NCBI GenBank assembly: GCA_019454045.1
Contig: SKCR01015035.1
Location: forward strand, 1 to 64,000
Direction: 5' to 3'
Origin: Zanthoxylum bungeanum
Lineage: Eukaryota; Streptophyta; Magnoliopsida; Sapindales; Rutaceae
Length of the DNA stretch: 64,000 nucleotides
In this document: positions 1 to 14,600 of the stretch, piece by piece
Numbering within the stretch: position 1 is the stretch's first letter
Layout: each line of letters starts with the position of its first letter
Program-made: the position numbers and the translations under genes
The notes under the pieces: model-generated
Database searches by the model: none
What the model saw: the letters and a program-made list of their open reading frames with translations, nothing else
Told to the model about the DNA's origin: nothing

Positions 1-2602
1 CATAAGGATTCCTAATCAAAACTACATTTACTTTCTTTATCCTACTAGGACTCTGTCTCACCAGTTTTCCCCATGAAAATAGGATAACTTGTCGTCTTAT
101 CCGCAAAAATAGGGTGTCATCTTCTGGAACATATCTCACTATCTGGTCGGTCTTCATGAGGTCGGTCATTATGGTCCTTTGAACTGAGAATGCTTCCGCC
201 GATCTGATAATGCCCGGTCATCCGAACCGAAGTGGTCGGTCACCTACCATTAAGTGCTCGACCCTCACTTATGTGGTCGGTCATGATGGTCCTTTTTTAA
301 TGATTTTCACCAATGAGGGAATTTACCCTTTTACCCCTGCCGTGCTGCTTAAATATCATAGTGCCTAAAAAACACCATCAACAATGTGGATATATAATTG
401 TGTCACGTATTTGGGTTTAATGAAATCTTATCAGTTTCTATATATTTATATATATATAACGTTTGTTCTGAAATCAAGAAATGATACATAATCAAACTAA
501 ATAAAATATTTTCTTATAAATTAAGTTAATTACATGGATCTTTTGATATCATTATGTTTATTGTAACATATAAAGTAATGATTTAGTAGCAGACAGAAGA
601 ATTGAATTAAATTAAAGATGAGATAAACATAGATTAGATAAGAGATTAAGTAAGATGGAGATAATGTTTGTATTTTTATTGAAATTGTAAGAGACATGGA
701 TAACCAAGAAGAGGTTGATTATAATCTCATGTTTTAGGCAGAATACAATACCGTACAAAGTGTCTCTGCCAAATAGAAGAAAACGATAGATTAGGTTGGT
801 AAATGTGCCTGATTTTGAAAGTTTATCTCTAAATTTAAGTGTTATTTATTAATATTTTCAAGATATTAGAAAAATCGAGTTTACTAAACTTTGAATTGAT
901 GTTCTTAGTATGTTTTTTCAGACCCAAATTTAAATAAAAAATACTTAACATATAGTTGAGTTTTTCAAAGTTCAACTCATTTGCCAACCCTAACTACTGA
1001 TAAACAATGATAACTATTCATACATTAAAGAGCAATCTCATTGTAATATTTTTCAATAGTAAATTTACTGCTCTATTACTCTAGTATCATTCCTACAAAT
1101 TTAATTTCTTATTAATCAGATTTTTGCATCAACAGTGTTGTTGACGGTTGTTTTTCGTTGCAATGATAATTTGGGAAGCCGACCATTCGAACAAACATCC
1201 CACAAACAGTGAATTTGTTTGGTCAGTAGGGAACCCAAAACAAACTTGGCAGGCAAACAAAAAAATCAAACAGAGATTTACGTGGTTCGGCAGAGAACGA
1301 CTCAAACCTACGTTCACAGAAGAAATATGGGTGTTTATATTACTACTCGAGGTCGAGACAGACTTGAGATACAAGTGGTGTAGTGGGCTTACAAAGAGTG
1401 TAAAGCACCTCGGGTCTTAAACTAACCAGTTACAAATCTCTCTAGTGATCGGGTATCGACCAACTATCTCTCTTTATCACTAATTTTCAGCTCTTGACTC
1501 TTTTACAAGTTGTGTGGTGCGAAAATTGCTAACCCTCAAATCTGCGACTTCAACCTTTTATATAAGCTTTCAAATCCACGACTTCAACCTTTTATATAAG
1601 CTTTCAAATCCACTATTCCACCAATCCATGACGTCAGCACATGTCATTCTGTCACCATTGCCCCATGCTCATTTTCCCCCAACCACTCAGCAAACAATCG
1701 CTCTGGCATATGACTCAACTACCATTTGTTTGACGTGAAACCTTGCGGTTCAACTACTCCAATACTGTTCATTATGGTAAAGTCTCTTCCAAAGGAGAGC
1801 CATTGACTTACTCATGTCACATCAGCCTTCTAGAAGCTCAAACTTCCAAATAAGGCATATGTCATATGCTTGTAAGTATAACATATTGTGATCTCAGTTC
1901 CGTTCCTCAAGTCGGCTTGCCGAGATGAATGATGATTGATCAAACTTCCTGACTTCTTCAACCGAGTTGGGTCGGTAAGCATGAACTACCTCAGGTCAGC
2001 TTTCATAAACATTCAAATATTGTCATAACTAACACTTCCTCTTCAGGTCGAGTCGGGGTCCCTACTTGCTTCATCATCAACTGGTTTTATCATCGGGAGA
2101 ACTCCTCTGCATAGTGAGGTCGGGCCCTCCGTCTGACTCCAGCCTCTCTAAGCCCTTGGACCCTCATCACTCTCTTCTAGGCAAGTACAAAACCTCATTC
2201 TACCTCTCCTCTGTATTTGAACTTCCGCGGGATGAAAAACCACTACCAACAAATGTATTTCATTAAGTTAAGTAAAATTTAGATATATTTTTATGATTTC
2301 TATCCATATAAACTTAGGTTTTCTTCAATCTCACTTAACATATTTGTTCTCTTTCTCAAGAAAAAAATATAATTGGAGAAAATCAAATTCCTATAGTTGA
2401 CTGTGTTTGTAGTTTTGTACTTTAATCTTATTTACCTACACTTTATAAAACTTTTCTGTTCTCATATTTTTTCCCACGATACAAAAAATTCCAAAAATAA
2501 TTAAATCTTTTGTAAACGGCGCCGTATTACGTATTGGTGGAAGGTAAGTAGAAACTTTTAAATCACGGAAAAAAAAACAAGCGATTTTAGAAGCGAGAGA
2601 GG
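1..2602. other. Gene-free upstream region
   Basis: No convincing gene was seen. The first 360 bases repeat the short motif GGTCGG many times. Bases ~1250-1400 (ACGTGGTTCGGC and flanks) resemble the LTR/leader part of copia-type elements, but no LTR boundary was found. A 34-bp tandem pair is listed separately. The end of this stretch should contain the promoter and 5' UTR of the rhodanese gene. No TATA box can be assigned with confidence. Confidence 0.5.
1545..1612. repeat. 34-bp tandem duplication (2 copies)
   Basis: Two back-to-back identical 34-bp units (1545-1578 and 1579-1612) begin CGACTTCAACC and contain TATATAAGCTTT. No function is evident. Confidence 0.9.
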
Positions 2603-5600
2603 ATGATGAGGGGATATTGTGGAATTTCTTCTACAGTCACCTTATCACTAGCAGCAGTTGTCTCCATTGGAACAAGATTCTGCATTACAAATGCAAATAC
2701 AAAGCCTTTCTTCAAGCAGAGCAGGCAATTCAATATTTGTTGTTGCTCTCAGCCAAAACTGTCAGCTCCAAAAGCTACAAAGAACAAGAACAGGAGACGC
2801 CGGCCAAAGCATTATGATAAAGATGATGACGACGACGACGACGATGATGATACTGGCGATTTCGTGGTTGTGAATTTTTATAAATTTGTTTTCATTAAAG
2901 ACCCTCAAGCTGAAGTTGCCAAACAACTCGCCTTCGTTGAGGTTTGCTCAGCTTCCATTATTTTATTTCATTTCTAAATAGTTGTAGGATTATTTATTAA
3001 GTCTTGCAAGTTGCAGCTTTAAGTAATTGTTTAATTGGTAAAGAAAATAAGCAAGAGATAAAATGGAGGATGAATGAAGCATTTTTGTTTGGCTATTTTG
3101 TGCTTTGAGAATTGAGACCCCTTTGCATTTGTAAAGTAGGTGAAGCTTTAGTGTTTTGCAGCAAGAGGGTGTGAGTGTTTAAATTCAGATATTTACTATC
3201 TATATAGAAAGGACTAAGGGCAACCCCAACGAGCACCATTTCTTGCGTTCGTTGGTCACCAAATTTGGCGTGGCTATGTAGCCATAGCGCGCACTGCACT
3301 ATTGGCTTTTTTGTTGTTTTTTTTTTTTTTTTTTAATTTTTGCACAGTAATTTAGCTTTTGAAGTTAAATTTGAAGTGTTGGGTTGGAGAGAAATGTATT
3401 GGGGTTGCTCTAAGGCTTTGTTTGTTATCGTGGTGCTATAGCTACAATTGCCATGAAAAGTCGATAGTGTTTGGTAAAACGTAACTTTAAATAATAATTT
3501 TAATAAAGGATTTAAAGTCCTTTATTGGTATTATAGTTTTTTCATCAAATAATTCTGGGATAAAATGACCTTAGCTAACAAACCACAATGCAAGTGTTTA
3601 TCAAATACTTTCAAGTTGTGGCCTAAAAGCTACAACTCACCAACTGCAGTACCAAACAGAGCCTAAAGGAGGTTGGTCAGGAGCATTTCTGGTGTAGGAG
3701 GTTTGCGTGCTTGTGTACCTTGCTGCCTGACTGACTGTCTATAATTGATGGACACTTGATGGTTAGGTTTACTGTATTATTAAGGATGTTGTGCGTGTAA
3801 ACTGGAGCTGGATTTCATTGCCCTTGTAGTTTCGGACAAAATCTTCCACATCACAGCTTTTTATCCATGCGCCTGTTTCATGATGTGCCAGTTTGATATG
3901 GTTTCATAATAGTATAGGCTTTAGTCTTATAGGATTGAAGACATTGAAATTCATAATTTCCATTTGATCAAAGAGGTCTCATTTATTGAATTAAGCATGT
4001 GTGAAATGGCTCTAATATGATTTTATTGAAAATTACATTTTTCCTTATTTCTAATTCTAAAGTGGATGATGATGCATCTACTCTATATTCTCGTATGTTT
4101 CATATGCACATTTTATTATCCAAAATATGTTTCATATGCACATTTTATTATCCAAAATATATCCCCTTGATCAAGCAAACAAACAACTCACATGAAACTT
4201 TTTTTTTATCTACCAGGGTCTCAACCTACATGGTCGTGTATACGTGAATGAACAAGGGATTAATGCACAGGTACCTTTCTCCTTTCTTTAAATTGGATCT
4301 GTCAAATTTCTGGTGATTTTCTACTTTGTTTTTCTAGTCTTGTGGAATTTTTGTTTCAATTGTGTTGGATAAAAATTGATTAAAATCACGAACATAAGAA
4401 CGATACATGATTTTCGGACAAGTTGTGTGTACTAGTCAGTTAATGGGTATGATCTTTACAGCTAGTACAAGAGGTTTAAGGTTTAAATCCTGCTCTTATC
4501 AGGTTGAGGAAGGGTTTGGTTTACATTCAAGTACTTTTTAGGGAAAATTTTGTAATCTTTTTTTAAAAAAAAAGGTTGGATGATATTGGGAGTTTCCTTA
4601 AAAATTCCTCCTGATTTGCTTCTTTTTTCGCAGTACAGTGGGCCATCAAGAGACGCTCTTGCCTACGTTGAATGGTTAAGAGAGGAAGAAAATTTTTTCT
4701 GATTTATTGGTTCAGATATCTCCAGCTTTAAATGGGCATGCCTTTCCAAAACTGAAGCTGCGGTATAAGCCTTCACTAGTACAGGCAAGCTATAATTATG
4801 ATGTTTATTCTTTGTAATACAATTCTTTTTATTCTTCGCATCTCCTTTACTGATCATTAAACTAGTGCCAGTGCCCCTTATTTTTCATATTATTATATTG
4901 CTGTAGAATCTTTACAGTCTTTGGAATCAATATTCATTTTCTTTTTCCCCATAACGATGTTGCCGTTTAATTTTTGAATCATTATTTTCGGTTTACTTTA
5001 TTACTTTGAAGTTCCTTTATTACATGAATATCATAATCATGATTTTTTTTTTTTTTTTTTTACTTCCGGTTCCAACCGGAACCGTACGGTTCCGGTTGGA
5101 ACCGCTGGAACCGTTCGGTTCCAGCGGTTCCAACCGGTTCGGTCAGGGTAAGAACCCTAACCGAACCGGTCAGGTTCCGGTTCGGTTCCGGACCGGAACC
5201 GGTTGGAACCGGAACCGTCCGGTTCCAACCGGTTCGGTTCCGGTTCCGAACCGGAACCTTGGCCGGGTCTAGTGTGTACTAGTCAGTTAATGGGTATGAT
5301 CTTTACAGCTAGTACAAGAGGTTTAAGGTTTAAATCCTGCTCTTATCAGGTTGAGGAAGGGTTTGGTTTACATTCAAGTACTTTTTAGGGAAAATTTTGT
5401 AATCTTTTTTTTTAAAAAAAGGTTGGATGATATTGGGAGTTTCCTTAAAAATTCCTCCTGATTTGCTTCTTTTTTCGCAGTACAGTGGGCCATCAAGAGA
5501 CGCTCTTGCCTACGTTGAATGGTTAAGAGAGGAAGAAAATTTTTCTGATTTATTGGTTCAGATATCTCCAGCTTTAAATGGGCATGCCTTTCCAAAACTG

Positions 5601-8600
5601 AAGCTGCGGTATAAGCCTTCACTAGTACAGGCAAGCTATAATTATGATGTTTATTCTTTGTAATACAATTCTTTTTATTCTTCGCATCTCCTTTACTGAT
5701 CATTAAACTAGTGCATGGGCATGCCTTTCCAAAACTGAAGCTGCGGTATAAGCCTTCACTAGTACAGGCAAGCTATAATTATGATGTTTATTCTTTGTAA
5801 TACAATTCTTTTTATTCTTCGCATCTCCTTTACTGATCATTAAACTAGTGCCAGTGCCCCTTATTTTTCATATTATTATATTGCTGTAGAATCTTTACAG
5901 TCTTTGGAATCAATATTCATTTTCTTTTTCCCCCTAACGATGTTGCCGTTTAATTTTTGAATCATTATTTTCGGTTTACTTTATTACTTTGAAGTTCCTT
6001 TATTACATTTACATGAATATCATAATCATGATTTTGTTTTTTTTTTTTTTAAAAAATCTTGTTTCTGCTTATTCTCCATTATTTGATGGTGGTGATTGAA
6101 ATAGAAATGAGCAACTGATTTCATTGGTAATTTCTAACAAAATAACCTCCTAATATGAACATATTCTTGCTGGGAATTTCATTGTTTCTCGCGTATAAAC
6201 TTTTGTATATGCATGCAAATTTGTAGGTGCAGGTTTGCATCCATATGAATGTGTTTGTGTTTTAGCTACTACTGATATAAATTTTATTTCTCAAGTTGGA
6301 AGGAGGCATTTCTCATCTTCCTTTGCTTGACCCATCAATGCGTGCAATATCACTAGCTCCTTCCGAATGGAGACACAGATTAGAAGCAAGAAAGGACATG
6401 GATAAAGCATCAAATTCAAAACTAAATAGGGACTTTATTCTATTGGATGTGAGAAATGGTACTTCTTTGCTTCTAAAATGTTGTATTTGGCATTTATCAT
6501 GTTTGTTTGAGCTAGCTATTTATTTTAAATTTCACTGAGTTGGTCCTGAAGATTTGTAGATTTCGGCATAGTAGTGTAGCAAGAAAATTGATCCCATGGG
6601 GGTAAAATTTGATTTTCTCAAAAAGTGTTAGATACTCTTTATTTTAGGGAGGCAAATAAAAATTATATCATTAACAAAATATATTTTTCATTAATTTATA
6701 TGACGCATTATAATCCGCCACTATTTGGCATAGTTACATAATGAGTGCAGTACCTTCCTTATTCATTTGAGCACTCTAAGTCAATCCCCATTTAACTCTA
6801 CAGCTTTCATATCAACTCATAAACTTAAAAACTTCTACTTTTTTTTCTTTTTTAAGCATAGCATTATTGATAATTAAACCTCCTCCCCACCCATTTGAGC
6901 GGGGTTCAAGCAAGAGATTTTACCAAGTAAACTAGTTCGCATCCGCCCATATCCTTATAACTCCTTTAGTAATATATAAAAAAATTGTCTAGAGAGACTA
7001 CCTGTTTCAAGTTGCATGCATTGGACATAAAAAAAAAAAAAACATTTTGAGAAAAGTGCTAGTTACAAATTTACTATGAAAGTATAAAGGTTAAAAACGT
7101 GATATTACCGTGCGTTTTTGGTGCATCTGCACTAACCTACCTCTTATTCATGCTATCATTTACTGGAGCCAATGGCCTGTTCTGGATTTAGATAGCGAAC
7201 TTGCTTCTCACTGGCTCTCCAGAGCTAATTTGCTGATCACTGGCTCTCCAGTTTCAACCAATATCAGTGGACTTAGTATGGCTCCTGGGTGCAGTTATGT
7301 TATGTCTAGTCGTGTTAGATTTGCCCAATCACCAATCTTTGGTCTTCAGGATAAGTAGTTTTTGAGATTCCTAGACAGGCAGATAGCTACTTCTGCTGTA
7401 GAAGTTGCAGTATGCTATAATGCATACTTTCTGCTATCGAAGATTAACAACGGTGTAATTACTTGTAATTAGGGTATGAGTGGGATATTGGTCATTTTTA
7501 TGGTGCTAGAAGACCTGATGTGGACTGCTTTAGGAGCACTTCATTTGGACTAACCCAGAGAGAGGTATGGTCAATCTAAGCCTTATATCAAATTGTAAAC
7601 TTTTAGCATAAACATCTCGTCTTTACTGAACAAGATCTTAGATATATTCATGACTGTATTTAAACTGGAACATTTGTCTAGAAATTCTATGTGGAAAATT
7701 TATTTATAGTAGAAAATATAGTTAGTAAATTTCAACTTATTTATTTATCTTTTCAAAAGAAATTATTTATTTTACAAAAGCTGCAGTCCTCAAAAGTTTT
7801 CTTTTCTAGTAGTATTATCTTTGCATGTGATGTGATGGTGCTTTTATGTTAAAACTTAAATACTGTTGTTGAATCCTCCACTATTATTAGTTCAAGTTTT
7901 TAGGATTTTCTTTGAAAAAGAATTATCATAAAAATAACTGAATGAAGAACAAAAAAAGTTGTGAATTAAATGGCAATAGGAATAGGAAGAATAAAAAAGA
8001 GCTCTAATGTCTGTGCTATAACTCCTTTCAGGCTCCAACATCTGAGCTAATGTATTAAATGTTACAACTGTAAGGTTGCTTTCTTCTTATCTAAAGTATA
8101 CACAAAAGCGTGACCTGAAGGATGCATATATACTTATTTTATCTATAGAACTAATCCTACAAACTGCAGTCTCATTGTAGTATATTTTACTAAGAAACTG
8201 TCACACGTCTGAAACTTTTCAGTGATTTCTCCACAATGGCTTTGAATTTTGCTTAGTCAATATCTTCTGTTTGTTCAGGCCGTTGCTTCAGATCCTTTAG
8301 CAGACCTTGATAAAGAGAAGACAGACATTTTGATGTATTGTACTGGAGGCATCCGTTGTGATGTATATTCTACAATCCTAAGGTAGCTCACTATTCCCTT
8401 CATTTTCCTTCTCGTCATTATGATTTTGGGTTTGATGTTAAATTTAGTAGGTCAATCTGGATGTAGGCTGATTCCTTATATTGCATTGATCTCTTCAATA
8501 ATACTTGGTTAGTAACATACTTTTTTTGACAAGAAACCGAACTTTCATTGATTGTATGGGAGATTTGCAAAAGTGAACAAGCTGTCCATAACAACTTAGG

Positions 8601-11600
8601 ATCAGCTTTCACAAAAATCTGAAACTAATTCAAAAGAATGCTATCCACCTAAGTGTCTAGCGAGAACAATCTAAGAACAAACCAAATTTACTAGCAACTT
8701 CGTTGTCAAATATACTTTATTGAAATCAGTCAAATTTGATGTACTAAACAACTTTTCTGTTGGCGTATGACAAGTTTAGAGGTCAACATATAAAAATTTG
8801 AATCTCTAATATATACATAAATGCTTTATGTATCAAACACATGGACCATAAAGCATGAACTATAACATCATTATGTTGGTATGATTTCATGTGTTAGATA
8901 GTGAATACCACATTTATTTTCTGACAATAGGAATTTGTTATATTGCATGGTAGTATGGTACATAAGAAGATTACCAACATATTTGGGATTGTGGTAGATT
9001 CTCAAATAATCACTTTTTTGAGAATCTACTCCCTAATTATGTTGAATTATCATTTATTTGATGACTGTAAGTGTAATAAATCTAAAATAACATAATAGAG
9101 TCGAATCGCCATGTTTGTAATTCGATGTTAAAACGATTGCAAATAAGAGATCACGATGAATGGAATTGAAAATAAACTTTGTATTTAAGATTTAGTTTCA
9201 ACAATAACCAGATTAGCAAAATACAAGGAAATGACTCAAGCTTTTCAACTATCGTCTTTCTTCTTGATCAATATAAGCGGACTCGAGTATGGAGATGTAC
9301 TGGGTTGTATAATGCCAGCCTTGAGGATCTCTTTGACTAGTCTCTCCATTTTGCCCTTTTAACAATGTGGATACCTGTAAGGTTTGACTCTCACTGGACC
9401 TTCGCCTTCTTTGATTACAATGGCATGGTCTTCTTCCCTTTTTTGGTGGCAAGCAATTACGCTCGTGGAATACCTTTTGGAATTCTTCCAACAAGAATTC
9501 TAATTTTTCTTTCTGTACCTCATTGAGGTCTTCCTTCTTGTTGTCTCCTGGTTGATTCATCTCACTCCATAATAACACTCCGTAAAATTCTACCACGGTA
9601 GCCGTCAGAATGGACTTAAGTGTCATGTATGGGTGTGCATTAATCGGTTTTAACCGATTAACCGAACCGTTTCGACCCATTTTTTTATAACGGTTCGGTT
9701 ATTGTGATTAATCAATTTTTGCGGTTAAAATTTTTAACTTTTTCGGTTATTCGGTTCGGTTACGGTTACGGTTATGAGATTCGTATAACCGAACCGACCG
9801 ATTAACCGAAATATATACATGTTCAAAACCCTAAATAAGTAAATAACAAAATTTCATAAACTTTTTTTTAGATAAATTGTTAAAACCAAAAATTATTAAA
9901 TTATTGGCTATTAAGAAACCCATAATTTCATAATATTGGGTTAAATATTAAATTTGATGAATATGAATTTATATTTGTGTTAAATTGCTTTGTTGAATGT
10001 TGAGTTGATGAATTATATTTGTTGGACTGGTTAATAACCGAATTAACCAAAATCGACCGAAATATAATGGTTAAATTGGTTAATGGTTATGTGTCATAAT
10101 ATGGTTAAATCAGTTACACTTTACTTAACCGAAAAATTTCGGTTCGGTTAAAAAATCAAGGATTAACCGACCGAACCGACCGATGCACACCCCTAGTGTC
10201 ATGGGAGACTTGCATCAGGTTGGGTCACCTTTGATTACCGTTTCCTCACTTCTTTAATGAAACTTCAAAGACATTTCACCCAATTCTACTTCTAGACTCC
10301 TACACATTCCCTGCGATATCGTCTTATGCCAGTCATCCAAACATACTCCAAGTTGTGGTGTTCCTTCAACCGGTTGCCCCAATGATTCAAAAAACGCGGC
10401 TGACACAACTATGACAAGCTCAGCTGTCAACAAGGTCCGATAACATGGTAAGTGATGCGAGGCGATTTTCAGTTTGAGGCGAGGCAGTTGAGGCGGAAGC
10501 CTCAATCCAAACACGGGAAAAATTTTAAATTTTAAATATAAAATAAAAACATCAATTCATGAAATCATCAAACTCAAAGCATCAATAACACATCCACACC
10601 AACTAAAATATAAAAAAATAAAATAAAAAATCATCATAAAAACAAAACAAGTTCATAATAAAAGAAAATGACAATTAATTTCTAAATATGCTATCATTAG
10701 TGTCTAATAGTCTGAAAAGTGGATGTAAAGTTCCATCTTCTCCATCATCATCATCATCAAAAGTGTCATCCTCTTAAGAGTCATCATCATCATCAGAAAT
10801 GTCATCCTCCTCATCATTTGCATTGTCCTCCCACTCAGTTTCTTCATCAACCAATTGTGGATCATTTCCTTTGCCTAACAAATAACATAAAGTCATGTTT
10901 TCTATATGAAATTTATAGTATGTGAATTCATTTAAATGAAGAGTAAATTTCCTTCATTTCTTTTTCTCTTTCGTACTAGTGGTCCACTTCCACTCAGGTG
11001 ACCAATGTCAACTCCCAAAAATCCTTCTGAAGATGTTTCCTCGACATGATCTTCTCCAACCACCCACTAATCATCGGAAGGAATCTCATCTTCAATTAAG
11101 GGATCCTCATCCTATTTCAGTTATTGTTTCTTCAAGAACTTATATTGCAACTTCTTATTACATATGACGTACACTAATGAGTTCAATTTCTGAGTGGACA
11201 ATCTATTTCTCCTCGTTGTATGAATCTACACAAATGGGAAATAGAGTTTTAACATTAAAAAACTACTAATTTTTATGAATTAAATATTCAAAAGTTTTCG
11301 GAAGCACATATAAAATTAAATGCACTCCATTTGCGCTCAAACCCTGACGATGAGCAAGTCAGGCTCAAGATCTTCACAGCTAAGGACTGCATTTCAGGAG
11401 TTTGGTCTCTATATTTACTCTACCAATCAGCTACAATAAGAATGAACACACGTTTAAAAATTAAGACAAGCTTTCATTAATAATACTACCTAAATTATTT
11501 TTCACATACCAAGACTATGATTGAATATCGAGTTTTTAGCCAAGCCAAATGAAAACACCTCGGTTTTTTTTAAGAATGCATCCACCTACACATCTGTCTG

Positions 11601-14600
11601 TCTTATCCTCATCATTGGTCATAAGTTTGTCAATGCACATGAAAACCCCCAACTTAATCTCTGGATGCTTGGATGGATTCCGATTGTCTGAATACTGGAT
11701 CTAGGGATTTTCAAAAAGTATGCAACTGCATGCAAATGGTGATGCATCTGAAACTCCAACCTATCATCAATTATCTTCGATGTCTCTTTGTATGCTCCAA
11801 CTTCATTTCCAAATTTTTGGCCATCTCTTCCTTTGCTTTATCCATTGCACCGTAGATGAATCTCATCCCAGACATTTTTTCACCATCCGTCATCCTCAAA
11901 ACATTAACCAGGGGTTTTGTGGTTTTCAATACATAAGCCATGCTTATCCAGAATCTATCACTCAAAATGATTTTTTTTAACTTATCTCCCCTCAAGCTTC
12001 TTCGACAAACTAAGTTCATTCCATTCCTTCGAAGTAAACATTTGCTTTCGACCGTACATACTTTGTAACGTCAAGTATGCAGCAACAAACGTTGTAAGAG
12101 CGGGGCGTACCAACTCTTTCTTGGTAAAACTCCTCACCCCTCTCCATGATTATATATGAAATTGCTCACCTGTCATAGGACATTAATAAATACATTATCA
12201 AGTAGTGAATGATTTAAGAAAAAGAACCTACCAAAATGATTGTGTTAAGGTATGATAGTTACATTTTTAGCTTTTATCAATGCATTTTTTTTTTTTTGAG
12301 GTAGCTTCCAATATCTTCAAGCATCAAACCAATACAGTGTGCAGCACATGGTGTCCACGATAGCCGTGTCTTTTGCATCAACAGTTCGCCAGTTTTCTTG
12401 TAGTTTGATGCATTATCTGTCACCACTGAACTACAATGTCCTCTCCAACTTCTTCAACAACTTCATCAAGGAGTTTTAAATAGCTAGTTTGTATCTTTTA
12501 CTACCTCACTAACATCAACAGACTTCAAAAAAATTTCCCATTGGGATTGTTCACAAGGAAGTTTATTAACCGTCTTCCCCTCATGTCCTTACACCCATTC
12601 ACACTAGTTTATTTCCATTATTTTTTTTTCACACTATCAACTTCTTTAGTGGTGGCTACTTCCTTGTTTAGTGTTGTAGTTGATAGCTCATATGGTGTAG
12701 GTGGCTTGAGACCACGTCCAAAGTTACCAACTGATTACAACATATTGATAAATGGACTATTGGCAACATTAAATACAATTCCATTCTCAAAAAAGAACCT
12801 ACTAATGTTCTATGTCGATCACACAACTTCTTCTCACTTTTCATAAATGACCACCGGATTACCCTCGCCCCTCCCTCTTCCACACACTGTAGAAATCTAT
12901 TCTTTAGTCTTCTAACTCTTCTATGGGGGACACTAGTTGTTGAACCACTGTTAGATTTATTGTGCAAGGAGACACCTTGGTTTCTTCTTTGTATATTTGT
13001 GCTACCTTTTTGGTTTCAGAATGCTCCTCCATATAATTTTAATTTCATCTCTTACTTCTGGGGGCACCAAGGTACATGGGGCAGCATTACCATGAACACC
13101 TGCAAGATGTTCTTTCATTCTAAACACACCTCCTTTAAGTATCTTAAGGCAAAAATTACATTGAATATATTTATACCCCTTTGATTCCTTCCTTGTCAAC
13201 CTCTTGTCCATACTTCGAAGCCGGATCTTTTCGATCAACATGACGGCTATACTAGAATAAAAAATTATAACGCAAATTAACCAAAACATTGAACAACTTA
13301 AATAATCACAAATGTAAATATTACTTAAGAATCAAATACCAAAACCTAATGTAGCATTACAAATGACTAGAGAGATCACGTACCAACACATGCATCGAAA
13401 AAATCAGAACATAACAGAAAATTGAATTACAAAACAGAATAGAAAATCACAGAACTGAAAAGAAAAAAAGTAAAACAAAACAGAAAAAACAGATCAAAAA
13501 ACACAGATTATAAACCAAAAAATTGAAAACTAACCTTGAAGAAGAAATTGAAGATGGAATTGGTGAAGTTTCAATTGTTTTTTTAGTTTGTGTTGTTTTG
13601 TTGGGTGTTTGAAAATGTGGGAGCTGAAGTTAGGAGTGAGAATCTTGACTTAAGCTCCCCATTTTTATATATATTTTTAATTTTTTTAATTGCGTTTTGG
13701 TTCGAGGCTTTCGAGTCGAACCAACTCGGGACGTCCCGATCAGCCTCACATCGCCGATGTGTCTTGCCTAGAAAAACACGACGACTGACGCCTCGAGGCA
13801 ACCATATCCAGTGTTTAAAAAAGCGCCTGAGGCGGCCGCCTCGCGGCGACGGCGCGTTGAGGTGGCCGCTTCTTGCGCTATTTCCAGTTCGGCCGCTTCA
13901 ATGCGAGTGAGGCGGCCGCCTCACTCACATGGGTTTTTTTTATTTTAAATTTTTTACTTCGAAACGAAGACGTTTTGGTCTCCAAAACGTCGTCGTTTCG
14001 ATTTCAATATAAACAAAAGAAAAAAATCAATACATTTTTCCCTTTTCGTCTCTGTCTCGTTGCTCTCTCTGTAATCTCGTCGCCTCTCTTCTCTCGTTCC
14101 CTGCAATCTCGTCACCTCACCTCTCTCGTTCTCTGCAATCTCGGCCGCCTCAGGTATTAGGGTTTTCTGGTTTAAGCACTTTGAGTTTGAGGAGCAATGT
14201 TTGTTGGTTTCTTGCGGGTATTAGGGTTTTTGTTTTAAGCTTTTCTGGTTTCTTGCAGGTATAAGGGTTTCTTACTGATATCATGCTTTAGTTTGTTTAA
14301 ACTGATATCATGCTTTTCTGGTTAGTTTGTTTTAAGCTTTTCTGGATTCTTGCTGCTTTAAAAAGTTTTCTGGATTATATCAAGTTGTTATTTGCTAACA
14401 AAATGTTTACTGATATCATGAATTTTCTGGATTATAACACTAAAACAGTGAATTTTCTGGGTTATTTGTAAATTTTTCTGGATTATAACACTAAAACAGT
14501 GAATTTTCTGGATTATATCATGAAGTTTGTAAATTATATCATGAAATTTGTAAATTTTAATTATTTTTTCGATTTTCGGATCGAGGCGTCCGCCTTGCCG

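Larger units (their letters stand above)
4425..6034 (+). repeat. Tandem segmental duplication around exon 3 (units A, B, C)
   Basis: Unit A is ~4425-5042, B is 5272-5714 and C is 5715-~6034. A and B start with the same GTGTGTACTAGTCAG (offset 847 bp) and both contain exon 3. C repeats B from the 3' third of exon 3 onward (offset 137 bp). A's downstream flank, including AGTGCCAGTGCCCC, reappears at the end of C. Identity looks near-complete by eye, so the event is recent. An hAT-like fragment separates A from B. Confidence 0.9.

Noticed and set aside
5006..5272. 88-codon ORF rich in Arg, Pro, Thr and Gly
   Set aside because: A by-product of the GGTTCC repeat in the hAT-like fragment.
10447..13800. 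A TSD or clean terminal inverted repeat for the larger hAT relic
   Set aside because: Left and right ends share GAGGCG words but no end-to-end TIR, and the flanks do not match over 8 bp. The perfect ACCATATC repeat belongs to the neighbouring 863-bp element.
13590..14160. Plus-strand ORFs of 95-106 codons across the hAT boundary
   Set aside because: They span the insertion junction and the GC-rich hAT end; no domain is visible.
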